Assembly (NCBI GenBank): GCA_031552195.1
Contig: JAVBMT010000025.1
Span: 1-15,545 of the forward strand
Length of the DNA stretch: 15,545 nucleotides
Direction of reading: 5' to 3'
Source of the DNA: JAVBMP01 sp031552195
GTDB taxonomy: Bacteria > Desulfobacterota > Desulfovibrionia > Desulfovibrionales > Desulfovibrionaceae
In this document: positions 1 through 5,904 of the stretch, in pieces
Numbering within the stretch: position 1 is the stretch's first letter
Layout: each line of letters starts with the position of its first letter
Made by a program: the position numbers and the translations under genes
The notes under the pieces: model-generated
Told to the model about the DNA's origin: nothing
The model's input: only the letters and a program-made list of their open reading frames with translations
Database searches by the model: none

Positions 1-757
1 CCCGTTCGCCGTGTTCGTCCGTAACGGTGTAGGTAAATGTGTCGTCGGCCTTCTGCCCCTCGGCCAGAACCTCTGACGCGGCGTTCAGGGTATAGGTGTA
101 TTCTCCGGTGTCCGGGTTGAAGAGGGTGATCTCTCCGAATACTCCGGTCCTGTTCGGAAAGCCGAAGGTCAATTGCGCGCCGAGGTCCACGTCGTCGGCA
201 TAGCCCTGGATAGCCAGGTTGCCTGCCACAGAGGCGTAACCTACTATCGCCGGATTACGTTGTTCCGTGATGGAGGCGCTGATGTCATAAGCCGTGGGCG
301 CGTCGTCGGTTCCGGTGACGGTAACGGTCAGGGTTCTGCTGACCTGTTCGCCGTGCTCGTCCGTAGCGGTATAGATAAATGTGTCGTCAGCTTCCAGCCC
401 CTCGGCCAGGACCTCTGACACGGCGTTCAGGGTATAGGTGTATTCTCCGGTGTCCGGGTTGAAGCTGGTGATCTCTCCGAACAGTCCGGTCCTGTTCGGA
501 AAGTCGAAGGTCAATTGCGCGCCGAGGTCCACGTCGTCGGCATGGCCCTGGATAGCCAGGTTTCCTGACACGGAGGCGTAACCGGCTATCGCCGGATTGC
601 CCTGCTCCGTGATGGAGGTGTTGATGTCATAATCCGTGGGCGCGTCGTCGGTTCCGGTGATGGCAACGGTCAGGGTTCTGCTGACCTGTTCGCCGTGTTC
701 GTCCGTAACGGTATAGATAAATGTGTCGTCAGCTTCCAGTCTCTCGGGCAGCGCTAC
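1..757 (-). pseudogene. Downstream continuation of the VCBS-repeat adhesin (open to window edge, no own start)
   Basis: Reading the minus strand in exactly the same frame as the gene starting at 1894, the protein becomes recognisable again just after the last in-frame stop (TAA, 758-760). It stays open through position 1. It encodes two further repeat copies with the motifs EADDTFIYTVTDEHGEQVSRTL, TGTDDAPTAYDIS and FPNRTGVFGEIT. There is no ATG in frame and no ribosome binding site at the beginning, so this part would be translated only as the continuation of the upstream segment. Either the gene is a pseudogene split at the patch 748-795, or the patch is a sequencing or assembly fault and the real gene is one intact giant adhesin extending past the left edge. 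Confidence 0.6.
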
Positions 758-795
758 TTACGCCTCCTTCAGTGCCTTCGACTATGCTCTTCAGA
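748..795 (-). other. Divergent same-length patch with three stop codons inside one repeat copy
   Basis: Between conserved flanks, about 48 bp of this repeat copy share no obvious similarity with the other copies. The total length is nevertheless unchanged (64 bp from ctcgg to gttgaag in all copies). In the gene's frame the patch contains TGA (791-793), TAG (782-784) and TAA (758-760). It replaces the DTGEYTYTLNAVSEVL segment of the module. The reading frame is correct on both sides. Confidence 0.75.
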
Positions 796-1894
796 TCGGG
801 TTGAAGCTGGTGATCTCTCCGAATACTCCGGTCCTGTTCGGAAAGTCGAAGGTCAATTGCGCGCCGAGGTCCACGTCGTCGGCATGGCCTTGGGTCGCCA
901 GATTGCCTGACACGGAGGCGTAGCCGGCTATCGCCGGATTGCGCTGTTCTGTGATGGAGGTGCTGATGGCGTAAGCCGTGGGCGCGTCATTGGTTCCGAT
1001 GATGGTTACGGTGATTGCCTGAGGCGGCGCGGCGTTGCCTGCCGGGTCGACCGCCGTAAAGGTCAGGCCATCCAGATCCTTGACGACGGAACCTTCAGCC
1101 AGCGTTTCCGAACGGGCGTCCAGCGTGTAGTCGACTATAAAATTGCTGCCGTCAAAGAAAGTTTCCAACTCGCCGTGTTCGCCTGCTATGACCATAGGCC
1201 GCTGGGCGGTATTGGCAGCGGTAACCAGGTAGGAGGCATTCGCCAGTGAGAACCTCAGGGTTAGTTCGGGAAGGTCATAGCCCGAGTCGGTTATGGCAAG
1301 GGGTCTAGAGGCTGAGGTAAATCCCGATGACTGGTCAACCTGTTCGACAAGCGCCAGAGAGAGAGGAGAATCCGTGAGAAAGGCTACAGCGTGCCCTGGC
1401 TCAGCCGGGAGGGGCGTGAAGGCCGCATAGCCGGCGCTTTCCATTCCGTATTCATCGTTCCAGGAGCCGGTTCTGAGGTCGGCCAGGAGGTCAATGCCGC
1501 CTGAAAGTTCGCCGGCGTCGTTCTCGTACCTCGTTCCTCCGCTTGGCGGGGCGTGAGCCTTGGCGATGGAAAGGTCAAAACCCGAATCGAACACGAGCAG
1601 AAACTCGGTTGCTGGAACCACTACCCCGTCCATGGTCTCAAAGGCGGGCAAAGGCTGGTCTCCGACCGCGAAAAAGTTATCTAGAATGATGACTCCTCCG
1701 TTGCCGTCTTTAATGATCAGGTCCGCCGCGTCTCGTTCAAATATGGCGCTATGGTAATCGAACCTGAGGTGGATCAGCGCCTTGGCGACGGAGGGAACGT
1801 GCCTTGACTCGCCGGCTGACGGGCGGTCGACGCAGATAACGGAAGTAAAGTCTGAAGAACCGGCGAATTCCGCATTGTGGATTGAACAGTTCAT
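791..1894 (-). CDS. VCBS/cadherin-repeat adhesin, N-terminal part, interrupted by an in-frame stop
   Basis: This is the N-terminal part of a large repetitive surface or secreted protein (367 residues before the stop). Residues about 55-100 (DLIIKDGNGGVIILDNFFAVG, then a DGVVVPATEFL segment) resemble the N-terminal prefix domain of BapA/LapA-type and other type I-secreted Desulfovibrio adhesins. Residues about 225-290 look like a degenerate cadherin-like module. From about residue 295 the typical GTNDAPTAY start of a VCBS/cadherin-like repeat appears. There is no classical signal peptide, which fits type I secretion. The start is chosen because AGGAGG lies 5 nt upstream of the ATG. The frame ends at TGA (791-793) inside a repeat whose sister copies read on, so the stop looks secondary. 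In the family such proteins mediate attachment or biofilm formation; that role is inferred here. No T1SS genes are in the window. Confidence 0.7.
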   Translation of the reverse strand: MNCSIHNAEFAGSSDFTSVICVDRPSAGESRHVPSVAKALIHLRFDYHSAIFERDAADLIIKDGNGGVIILDNFFAVGDQPLPAFETMDGVVVPATEFLLVFDSGFDLSIAKAHAPPSGGTRYENDAGELSGGIDLLADLRTGSWNDEYGMESAGYAAFTPLPAEPGHAVAFLTDSPLSLALVEQVDQSSGFTSASRPLAITDSGYDLPELTLRFSLANASYLVTAANTAQRPMVIAGEHGELETFFDGSNFIVDYTLDARSETLAEGSVVKDLDGLTFTAVDPAGNAAPPQAITVTIIGTNDAPTAYAISTSITEQRNPAIAGYASVSGNLATQGHADDVDLGAQLTFDFPNRTGVFGEITSFNPI

Positions 1895-2075
1895 AAGTTC
1901 CTCCTAGGTGCACGGGCGCCGCGTTTCCTTTTCAGCCCCACCCCAGGAAAACTCAACTTTATGGAATATGCGACGGGAAAGGCTGGCGCGCCATGTTTAG
2001 GTTGCATCTCCTGTTCGGCCCATGCCGGGCAGGGGAATATACATATAGCTTATTCCATTATTAGAGCTTTTTGTA

Positions 2076-2094
2076 AACAATAAAAATTATTGTT
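2076..2094. promoter_or_regulatory. Perfect AT-rich palindrome upstream of the adhesin gene
   Basis: AACAATAA-AAA-TTATTGTT is a perfect 8-bp inverted repeat around a 3-bp spacer, about 185 bp upstream of the adhesin start. It lies in the most AT-rich part of the intergenic region. It could be an operator for that gene. It lacks a flanking GC-rich stem, so it does not look like a terminator. No convincing -35/-10 pair was identified beside it. Confidence 0.35.
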
Positions 2095-2145
2095 AGTGAA
2101 AAATTTTCTAATTTCCGCAACCGCGGACAGGAGAGAAAAAGCCAG

Positions 2146-2293
2146 GGGGCTGTTTCTAAATAAATCTTTTGTCCAAATACCGCGTCAATCGTCCTTTTTT
2201 TCTCCGGTCGAGTACCGTAAGAGTACACTCCCTTCGCAAAAAAGGTCGTTTTTCTTGTCTTTGGCGCAAAATCTTTTATTTAGAGACAGCCCC
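2146..2293. mobile_element. MITE-like element, 148 bp, with 19-bp terminal inverted repeats
   Basis: The left end (2146-2164, GGGGCTGTTTCTAAATAAA) and the reverse complement of the right end (2275-2293) match at 18 of 19 positions. A second, inner pair of complementary arms (about 2189-2201 TCGTCCTTTTTTT and 2238-2248 AAAAAAGGTCG) makes the whole unit an imperfect long palindrome. There is no coding frame of note. The GGGGCTGTCTCTAAATAA type of end resembles ends of DDE-transposase insertion sequences such as IS1182- or IS5-like elements, so this may be a non-autonomous derivative. The flanks (CAG left, TAG right) do not give a clean target duplication. Confidence 0.55.
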
Positions 2294-2445
2294 TAGGCTG
2301 CATGAATGGCGTAAGGGCGGGCATAGGCTAAAGCGCATGGCAACGCGCCTTATTACATAGCCGTGCAGATTTCCGGCGTATATGCCTGTGCGGCGAAGGC
2401 AGCCCGGAAAAATATCCCGCATCAACCGGAGCAACCGGTATTTTC

Positions 2446-2487
2446 GGCAAAACAAAAGGCCTTACGGTAAAATTTCCGCAAGGCCTT
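2446..2487 (-). terminator. Rho-independent terminator of the small membrane protein gene
   Basis: A 12-bp stem AAGGCCTTACGG / CCGCAAGGCCTT (one mismatch) encloses an 8-nt loop. On the minus strand it is followed by a T-rich run (TTTTGTTTT). It lies about 100 bp after the stop of the gene at 2584-2808. The region 2296-2445 before it shows nothing recognisable. Confidence 0.7.
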
Positions 2488-2583
2488 AAAGGCGAGTGTA
2501 GAGGGCGCATTGAAGCCTCGGCCTCTTGAGTGCCGTTCAGCGCTTTTCCAGCCCGGCCTATGCCAGCATCAGGCCGCCGCTGT

Positions 2584-2808
2584 TCAATTAAGCTCTTGGA
2601 GGCCGGCCATAAAAAAACAAAGAGCCATAGCCAGGCAACCCGCCATTACAGCGATTTGCAGGGCCCTTGCACGGGAGTTCATTTTCGGAGCTTTCCGTCC
2701 GGCCTGTTTGGCGGCCGTTGCGGCTTTATTGTGAGCGGTGATATCTTTATAGCCGAAGAGCATGACAATAAGGGTTATTATGCCGAAGGCTATTCCAAGT
2801 CGCCCCAT
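2584..2808 (-). CDS. Small two-helix membrane protein, unknown function
   Basis: This is a 74-residue protein with two hydrophobic segments, residues about 4-20 (LGIAFGIITLIVMLFGY) and about 50-70 (LQIAVMAGCLAMALCFFMAGL). They are separated by a very basic linker rich in Lys, Arg and Ala (KQAGRKAPKMNSRARAL), which would probably be cytoplasmic. A GGAG sequence lies 7 nt before the ATG. The gene is monocistronic: a terminator precedes it (2841-2880) and another follows it (2446-2487). I do not recognise a family. The plus-strand frames over the same DNA do not look protein-like, and the membrane topology plus flanking terminators favour this strand. Confidence 0.6.
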   Translation of the reverse strand: MGRLGIAFGIITLIVMLFGYKDITAHNKAATAAKQAGRKAPKMNSRARALQIAVMAGCLAMALCFFMAGLQELN

Positions 2809-2840
2809 AATAATACTCCGTCTAACAGCTTTGAATTATA

Positions 2841-2880
2841 TACGAAAAAGAAAAAAGAGCCCGATTTTAAGCGGACTCTT
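2841..2880 (-). terminator. Rho-independent terminator after tRNA-Ala
   Basis: The stem AAGAGCCCG / CGGACTCTT (one mismatch) with an 8-nt loop is followed on the minus strand by TTTTTTCTTTTT. It begins 7 nt after the tRNA 3' CCA end, so it most likely ends the tRNA transcript. Confidence 0.7.
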
Positions 2881-2887
2881 AAATTTC

Positions 2888-2963
<76 letters not shown>

Positions 2964-3013
2964 ATGCGAGAAATCTGTTTGCCTTATAGGGCGGAAAAAG
3001 TCAACAGTTTTTT

Positions 3014-4228
3014 TTAATCCATGAACCTTACCAGCTCGAGAAGCTTTTTGCGGTGAGTGGCGATAATATGGAAATATTCGTTTTGCGGAATGTAGATATG
3101 CGGAACGTCCTCTTCGCGCCGGAAGAGAAAGAGTGAAAGTATCATGCGGTTTATGGCCTGATGACCGATAATGATGATGCCCGGCAACGCGCCGGACAGG
3201 AAAAAGGCCTTGCGCACGCCGCGTTCCACCCGGTCGCGCAGGGTGGCGTAGCCTTCGCCTCCGGGGTAGACGTAATTATATTTGTCTTTGGCCCTGGCCG
3301 CGTATTCGCGCGGCATTTTGTCCTTTATTTCGGAATAAAGCATGGAATCGCACACCCCGGCGTCTATTTCGTCCAGCTCGGGCAAGGGAACGACCGAACA
3401 GCCGGGCAAGGTCGCCTTGAGGGGTTCCGCCATCTGGTGTGAACGCAGCCGGGTGGAAGTGAAGATGCAGGGCACGGGCTTGCCTTTGAAATGATCGGCC
3501 AGGGCCCGCGCCTGGGCCATTCCCCTGGCGGTCAGCGGGGAATCTCCGCCGATGCGCCCCTGCACGTTGAATTCGCTTTCGCCGTGGCGCGCCAGGTAAA
3601 GGTTGCGCACCCAGTCCGAGACCAGGATATCCCGTATCTGCACGTAAAAAGGTATATTGTGAAGCAGGTTTTCCTGCAGCAGCCTTCCGTGCAGTGAGTC
3701 CACCCGCACGAAAGACTGGCTGTTTTCGTCCAGCGTGGTGTAAATTCTTTCGTAATAGCGGATGCGCTGCTCAAAGCATTCAACGGCCTCGGCTTCATTA
3801 AGCTCGGCGAATTCCGGCAGGCGGGCCTTTCGCTTTATGCTGGCCGTTAAAAGGTCGGCGTCGTTGTTGTGGCACTCCACATACAACATGGGCGCGCCGC
3901 ACAGTTCCGCCGCAAGCGTTTCGCGGCGGCCCCGGCTGGCGTTGGTGGCGTCCATTATAGCCACCTGCCCGCCTTCAGCCAGAAATTCCCTGGCCAGCGC
4001 CATGTTCCGCCTGGCCAGGTCATCGCGCTGGGTACGGCCTTCTTCATTCTCGGGGTTATAAAATTCCGGCAGGGCGGATTCCGGCCCCAAATTTTCGCGC
4101 CGCAGGTCGCCGTTGTTGAAAATGCGCACCTTAAGTCCGTCCGCCTCCAGCCCTTCTTTCAGGCGCAGGCCGACAATGGATTTTCCCCTGGCCGGCAAGC
4201 CGGTCAGCACAATGTAAAGCCGCTGCAT
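3014..4228 (-). CDS. 6-phosphofructo-2-kinase / fructose-2,6-bisphosphatase family protein
   Basis: This 404-residue two-domain enzyme has the order known from eukaryotic PFK-2/FBPase-2. The N-terminal kinase domain has a Walker A motif GLPARGKS (10-17), then FNNGDLRR (38-44), NPENEEGR (58-65) and DATNASRGRR (93-102), all lining up with vertebrate PFK-2. The C-terminal phosphatase domain (from about 208) has the catalytic RHGES (H215), GRIGGDSPLT, ELDEIDAGVC (probable acid E287), KYNYVYPGGEGY and GHQA (H356). The expected activity is synthesis and breakdown of fructose-2,6-bisphosphate; the substrate is inferred from homology. The start used here is preceded by GGAG 6 nt upstream. A longer frame beginning at 4339 is rejected because it would overlap ridA and lacks a ribosome site. 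It lies 41 bp after ridA, probably in the same transcript. Confidence 0.85.
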   Translation of the reverse strand: MQRLYIVLTGLPARGKSIVGLRLKEGLEADGLKVRIFNNGDLRRENLGPESALPEFYNPENEEGRTQRDDLARRNMALAREFLAEGGQVAIMDATNASRGRRETLAAELCGAPMLYVECHNNDADLLTASIKRKARLPEFAELNEAEAVECFEQRIRYYERIYTTLDENSQSFVRVDSLHGRLLQENLLHNIPFYVQIRDILVSDWVRNLYLARHGESEFNVQGRIGGDSPLTARGMAQARALADHFKGKPVPCIFTSTRLRSHQMAEPLKATLPGCSVVPLPELDEIDAGVCDSMLYSEIKDKMPREYAARAKDKYNYVYPGGEGYATLRDRVERGVRKAFFLSGALPGIIIIGHQAINRMILSLFLFRREEDVPHIYIPQNEYFHIIATHRKKLLELVRFMD

Positions 4229-4269
4229 ATCAAGCTCCGTAAAGCCGCCGGGCGCGGCAGGGTTTGCTT

Positions 4270-4650
4270 TCAGGCCCGCAAGGCGATGGCCTCTATTTCC
4301 AACAGGGCCTCTTTGGGTATGCGGCCGGCCTGTATGCAACTGCGGGCCGGGTAGGGCGGCTTGAAAAACTCCGCGTAAACCTCGTTCACCGCGCTGAAAT
4401 GCGCCATATGCTGCAAAAAGATAGTTACCTTAACCACATCGTTAAGCCCGCTTCCGGCGGCCTCAAGCACGGCCTTGAGGTTTTCCAGGGCCTGGCAGGC
4501 CTGTTCGGAAACCTCAAGCGGCATTTCTCCGGTTGCGGGGTTAAAGGGAAGCTGGCCGGAAACGAAAATCAGGTTTCCGGCCACGATGCCCTGAGAATAT
4601 GGACCGATGGCTTCCGGAGCCTTAGGCGTGCTTACAGCTTGTTTGCTCAT
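4270..4650 (-). CDS. ridA: RidA family reactive intermediate (enamine/imine) deaminase
   Basis: This 126-residue protein is of typical RidA/YjgF length. RidA hydrolyses reactive 2-aminoacrylate-type enamines made by PLP enzymes, in the cytoplasm, usually as a trimer. Visible signatures are IGPYSQGIVAGNLIFVSGQ (15-33), the catalytic arginine in PARSCIQ (R103) and E120 in LLEIEAIA. The start is the ATG after GGAGGACAAT. An ATG four codons upstream lies within that Shine-Dalgarno region and is not used here. It is the first gene of an apparent two-gene unit with the PFK-2/FBPase-2 homologue and has a sigma70-like promoter at 4704-4732. Confidence 0.92.
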   Translation of the reverse strand: MSKQAVSTPKAPEAIGPYSQGIVAGNLIFVSGQLPFNPATGEMPLEVSEQACQALENLKAVLEAAGSGLNDVVKVTIFLQHMAHFSAVNEVYAEFFKPPYPARSCIQAGRIPKEALLEIEAIALRA

Positions 4651-4703
4651 ATTGTCCTCCATGAAAAGGATGCGGTGTAACGGACGAATTTAAACATTGT
4701 AAG

Positions 4704-4732
4704 AGAATATGCGGATTTTGAAACGCTGACAA
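4704..4732 (-). promoter_or_regulatory. Sigma70-like promoter of ridA
   Basis: On the minus strand TTGTCA (4727-4732) and TATTCT (4704-4709) are separated by exactly 17 bp. This places the transcription start about 45 nt before the ridA ATG. Confidence 0.5.
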
Positions 4733-4817
4733 GCCGGAAAAGGCCCTTTTTCCTTTTGCCGGCAAAGCCCGGCGTTTGCGGGCGGCATATTTTTTTATGA
4801 AAATTCTTCATTTCGCC

Positions 4818-4844
4818 TAAAGCATATTCGATATGCGACGAAAA
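4818..4844 (+). promoter_or_regulatory. FliA (sigma28)-like promoter with embedded palindrome
   Basis: TAAAGCAT-N11-GACGAAAA matches the enterobacterial sigma28 consensus TAAAGTTT-N11-GCCGATAA at 12 of 16 positions, with ideal spacing. It lies about 57 bp before the ATG of the 69-residue gene. A perfect palindrome GCATAT-TCG-ATATGC (4822-4836) occupies the spacer and could instead, or also, be an operator. Confidence 0.45.
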
Positions 4845-4900
4845 GGAAGGCACAGAAGAACATTTTATTGACAACAACATCCAATAAGCATGGAGGCTTT

Positions 4901-5110
4901 ATGGAACTTGGCGGAGTATCTTCACAGGCGGGCATGGCCAGCAGCCTGCTGCGTTCTGACACCGATTCGCAGCTTGTGACCATGACTTTGAACAAACTGA
5001 ATGAAACCGGCAAAGGCATGAACGCCATAAGCGCCGACGATCAGGCCCAGCGCATGATCCTTAACGCGGCCTACACCGGAAAAGGCGGCAACGTCGATTC
5101 ACTCGCCTGA
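4901..5110 (+). CDS. Small protein, possibly motility-associated (weak YjfB-like resemblance)
   Basis: This 69-residue soluble protein begins MELGGVSSQAGMASSLLRS. It has no signal peptide or membrane segment. The first half (SQAGMASSLLRSDTDSQLVTMTLNKLNETG) looks like an amphipathic helix with regular Leu/Met spacing. The layout of a short N-terminal loop plus a helix ending in TLNKLN recalls small 'putative motility protein' (YjfB-type) families, but the match is weak. GGAGG lies 4 nt before the ATG. An upstream in-frame ATG at 4868 has no ribosome site. The FliA-like promoter and the strong terminator make it a monocistronic unit. Function is unproven. Confidence 0.6.
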   Translation: MELGGVSSQAGMASSLLRSDTDSQLVTMTLNKLNETGKGMNAISADDQAQRMILNAAYTGKGGNVDSLA

Positions 5111-5160
5111 TTCTCATAGTTGGTCTTGTCTGCAAAGCCCTTGCGGCTTCTAACCCAGCC

Positions 5161-5190
5161 GGCGGCCGTTTTCAACGGCCGCCTTTTTTA
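5161..5190 (+). terminator. Strong Rho-independent terminator after the 69-residue gene
   Basis: A perfect 10-bp GC-rich stem GGCGGCCGTT / AACGGCCGCC with a 3-nt loop is followed by TTTTTT. It lies 50 bp after the stop codon and insulates the nrf operon from upstream reading. Confidence 0.9.
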
Positions 5191-5272
5191 TTGCCTGCGA
5201 ATATGGAACGGCCGGGCCTGAGGGACTTGCAGCGGCATGTTCCCTTACGCGCCCGTCTTCAACTTTTATGAA

Positions 5273-5288
5273 TGTGACATTTGTCACA
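5273..5288. promoter_or_regulatory. CRP/HcpR-type operator upstream of nrfHA
   Basis: TGTGA-CATTTG-TCACA is a perfect palindrome in the CRP/FNR-superfamily format. In Desulfovibrio, HcpR, a CRP-family regulator of nitrosative and nitrite stress genes, is reported to use this kind of site. A -10-like TATATCAT (about 5312-5319) would put the site some 43-46 nt upstream of transcription start, the geometry of an activator. The regulator's identity is inferred; no such gene is in the window. Confidence 0.6.
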
Positions 5289-5436
5289 GTTTTTTTATTC
5301 AGGTGGAGCTATATATCATAATAGCCTGTAATTTTTCAGGCCGTTCAGGCAGCCTGTTTTTCGCTTCAGAACCGGCTGCATGGAGGTGTTGCGGTTTTTC
5401 GCGCCGCAACGCGGAAATTTTCGTAAAGGAGGAAAT

Positions 5437-5904
5437 ATGCCAACCCCAAAAAAATCAGGATCTTTCGCCTTGTTGCTGTTTGTATTCGTGCTGGGCGCCG
5501 CAAGCATGGGCGGCGGCATCGCGGCCATGAATGAAACAGACAAACCTGGTTTTTGCGGATCCTGCCACGCCATGTCCGAGGCCGTTTGGACGCACAGCCT
5601 TAGTCCGCACGCCAGCCTGGCCTGCAACGACTGCCACACCCCGCACAACCTTGCGGCCAAGCTTCCGTTCAAGGCGGAATCCGGCCTGCACGACCTTTAC
5701 CTGAACTCTACGAGCAAAGTGCCGAGCGTGTTCCACGCCAAGAGTGATACGAAAAGCGTTGTACAGGCCAACTGTTTGCGTTGCCACGCCACCACGAACA
5801 TGACCGTGGACATGGATGCCAAGGAATACTGCGTAAGCTGCCACCGTTCGGTGCCGCACATGAACAAAATGTCCATAGAGAGAAGGAAGGCCGCCGATGT
5901 CTAG
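5437..5904 (+). CDS. nrfH: Cytochrome c nitrite reductase small subunit NrfH (tetrahaem menaquinol dehydrogenase)
   Basis: This 155-residue NapC/NirT-family protein oxidises menaquinol in the cytoplasmic membrane and passes electrons to NrfA. One N-terminal membrane anchor (about 10-31) is followed by four haem c motifs: CGSCH (40-44), CNDCH (63-67), CLRCH (113-117) and CVSCH (132-136). The first is followed by M46, giving the CxxCHxM arrangement in which Met ligates haem 1 in Desulfovibrio vulgaris NrfH. K79 and D86 have the seven-residue spacing of the quinol-site Lys and Asp in that structure. The start follows AGGAGG by 4 nt; a longer frame from 5380 has no ribosome site. It overlaps nrfA by 8 nt, which implies translational coupling. 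Confidence 0.96.
   Translation: MPTPKKSGSFALLLFVFVLGAASMGGGIAAMNETDKPGFCGSCHAMSEAVWTHSLSPHASLACNDCHTPHNLAAKLPFKAESGLHDLYLNSTSKVPSVFHAKSDTKSVVQANCLRCHATTNMTVDMDAKEYCVSCHRSVPHMNKMSIERRKAADV

Larger units (their letters stand above)
1..1010 (-). repeat. Tandem 342-bp repeats coding for 114-residue VCBS-like modules
   Basis: The same block recurs with exact 342-bp spacing: the anchor tccgggtt ends at 118, at 460 and, in slightly altered form, at 802. Two full periods and two partial ones are present. Each module encodes, in order, a TGTDDAPTAY-type opening, SITEQ.NPAI, GYASV.GNLA, DDVDLGAQLTF, FPNRTG.FGEI, FNPDTGEYTYTLNA and DDTFTYTVTDEHGE. Copies are nearly identical at DNA level, which suggests recent amplification or gene conversion. 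Homology to the unit fades upstream of about 1010. Confidence 0.85.

Noticed and set aside
748..795. Local inversion of part of the repeat unit as the origin of the patch
   Set aside because: The opposite strand reads YASFSAFDYALQIG, faintly like GYASVAGNLAIQG of the repeat, but DNA identity is limited to short runs and does not support an inversion.
1..1010. Possible CRISPR array because of regular repeats
   Set aside because: The period is 342 bp with coding potential throughout and nearly no unique spacers; it is a protein repeat.
2964..3013. TTGACT and TATAAG before the tRNA as a promoter
   Set aside because: The spacing is about 10 bp, too short for a sigma70 promoter; no alternative pair was convincing.
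5237..5530. A 97-codon plus-strand frame before nrfH
   Set aside because: It covers the operator and promoter and the start of nrfH in another frame, has no ribosome site, and its translation has no protein-like features.
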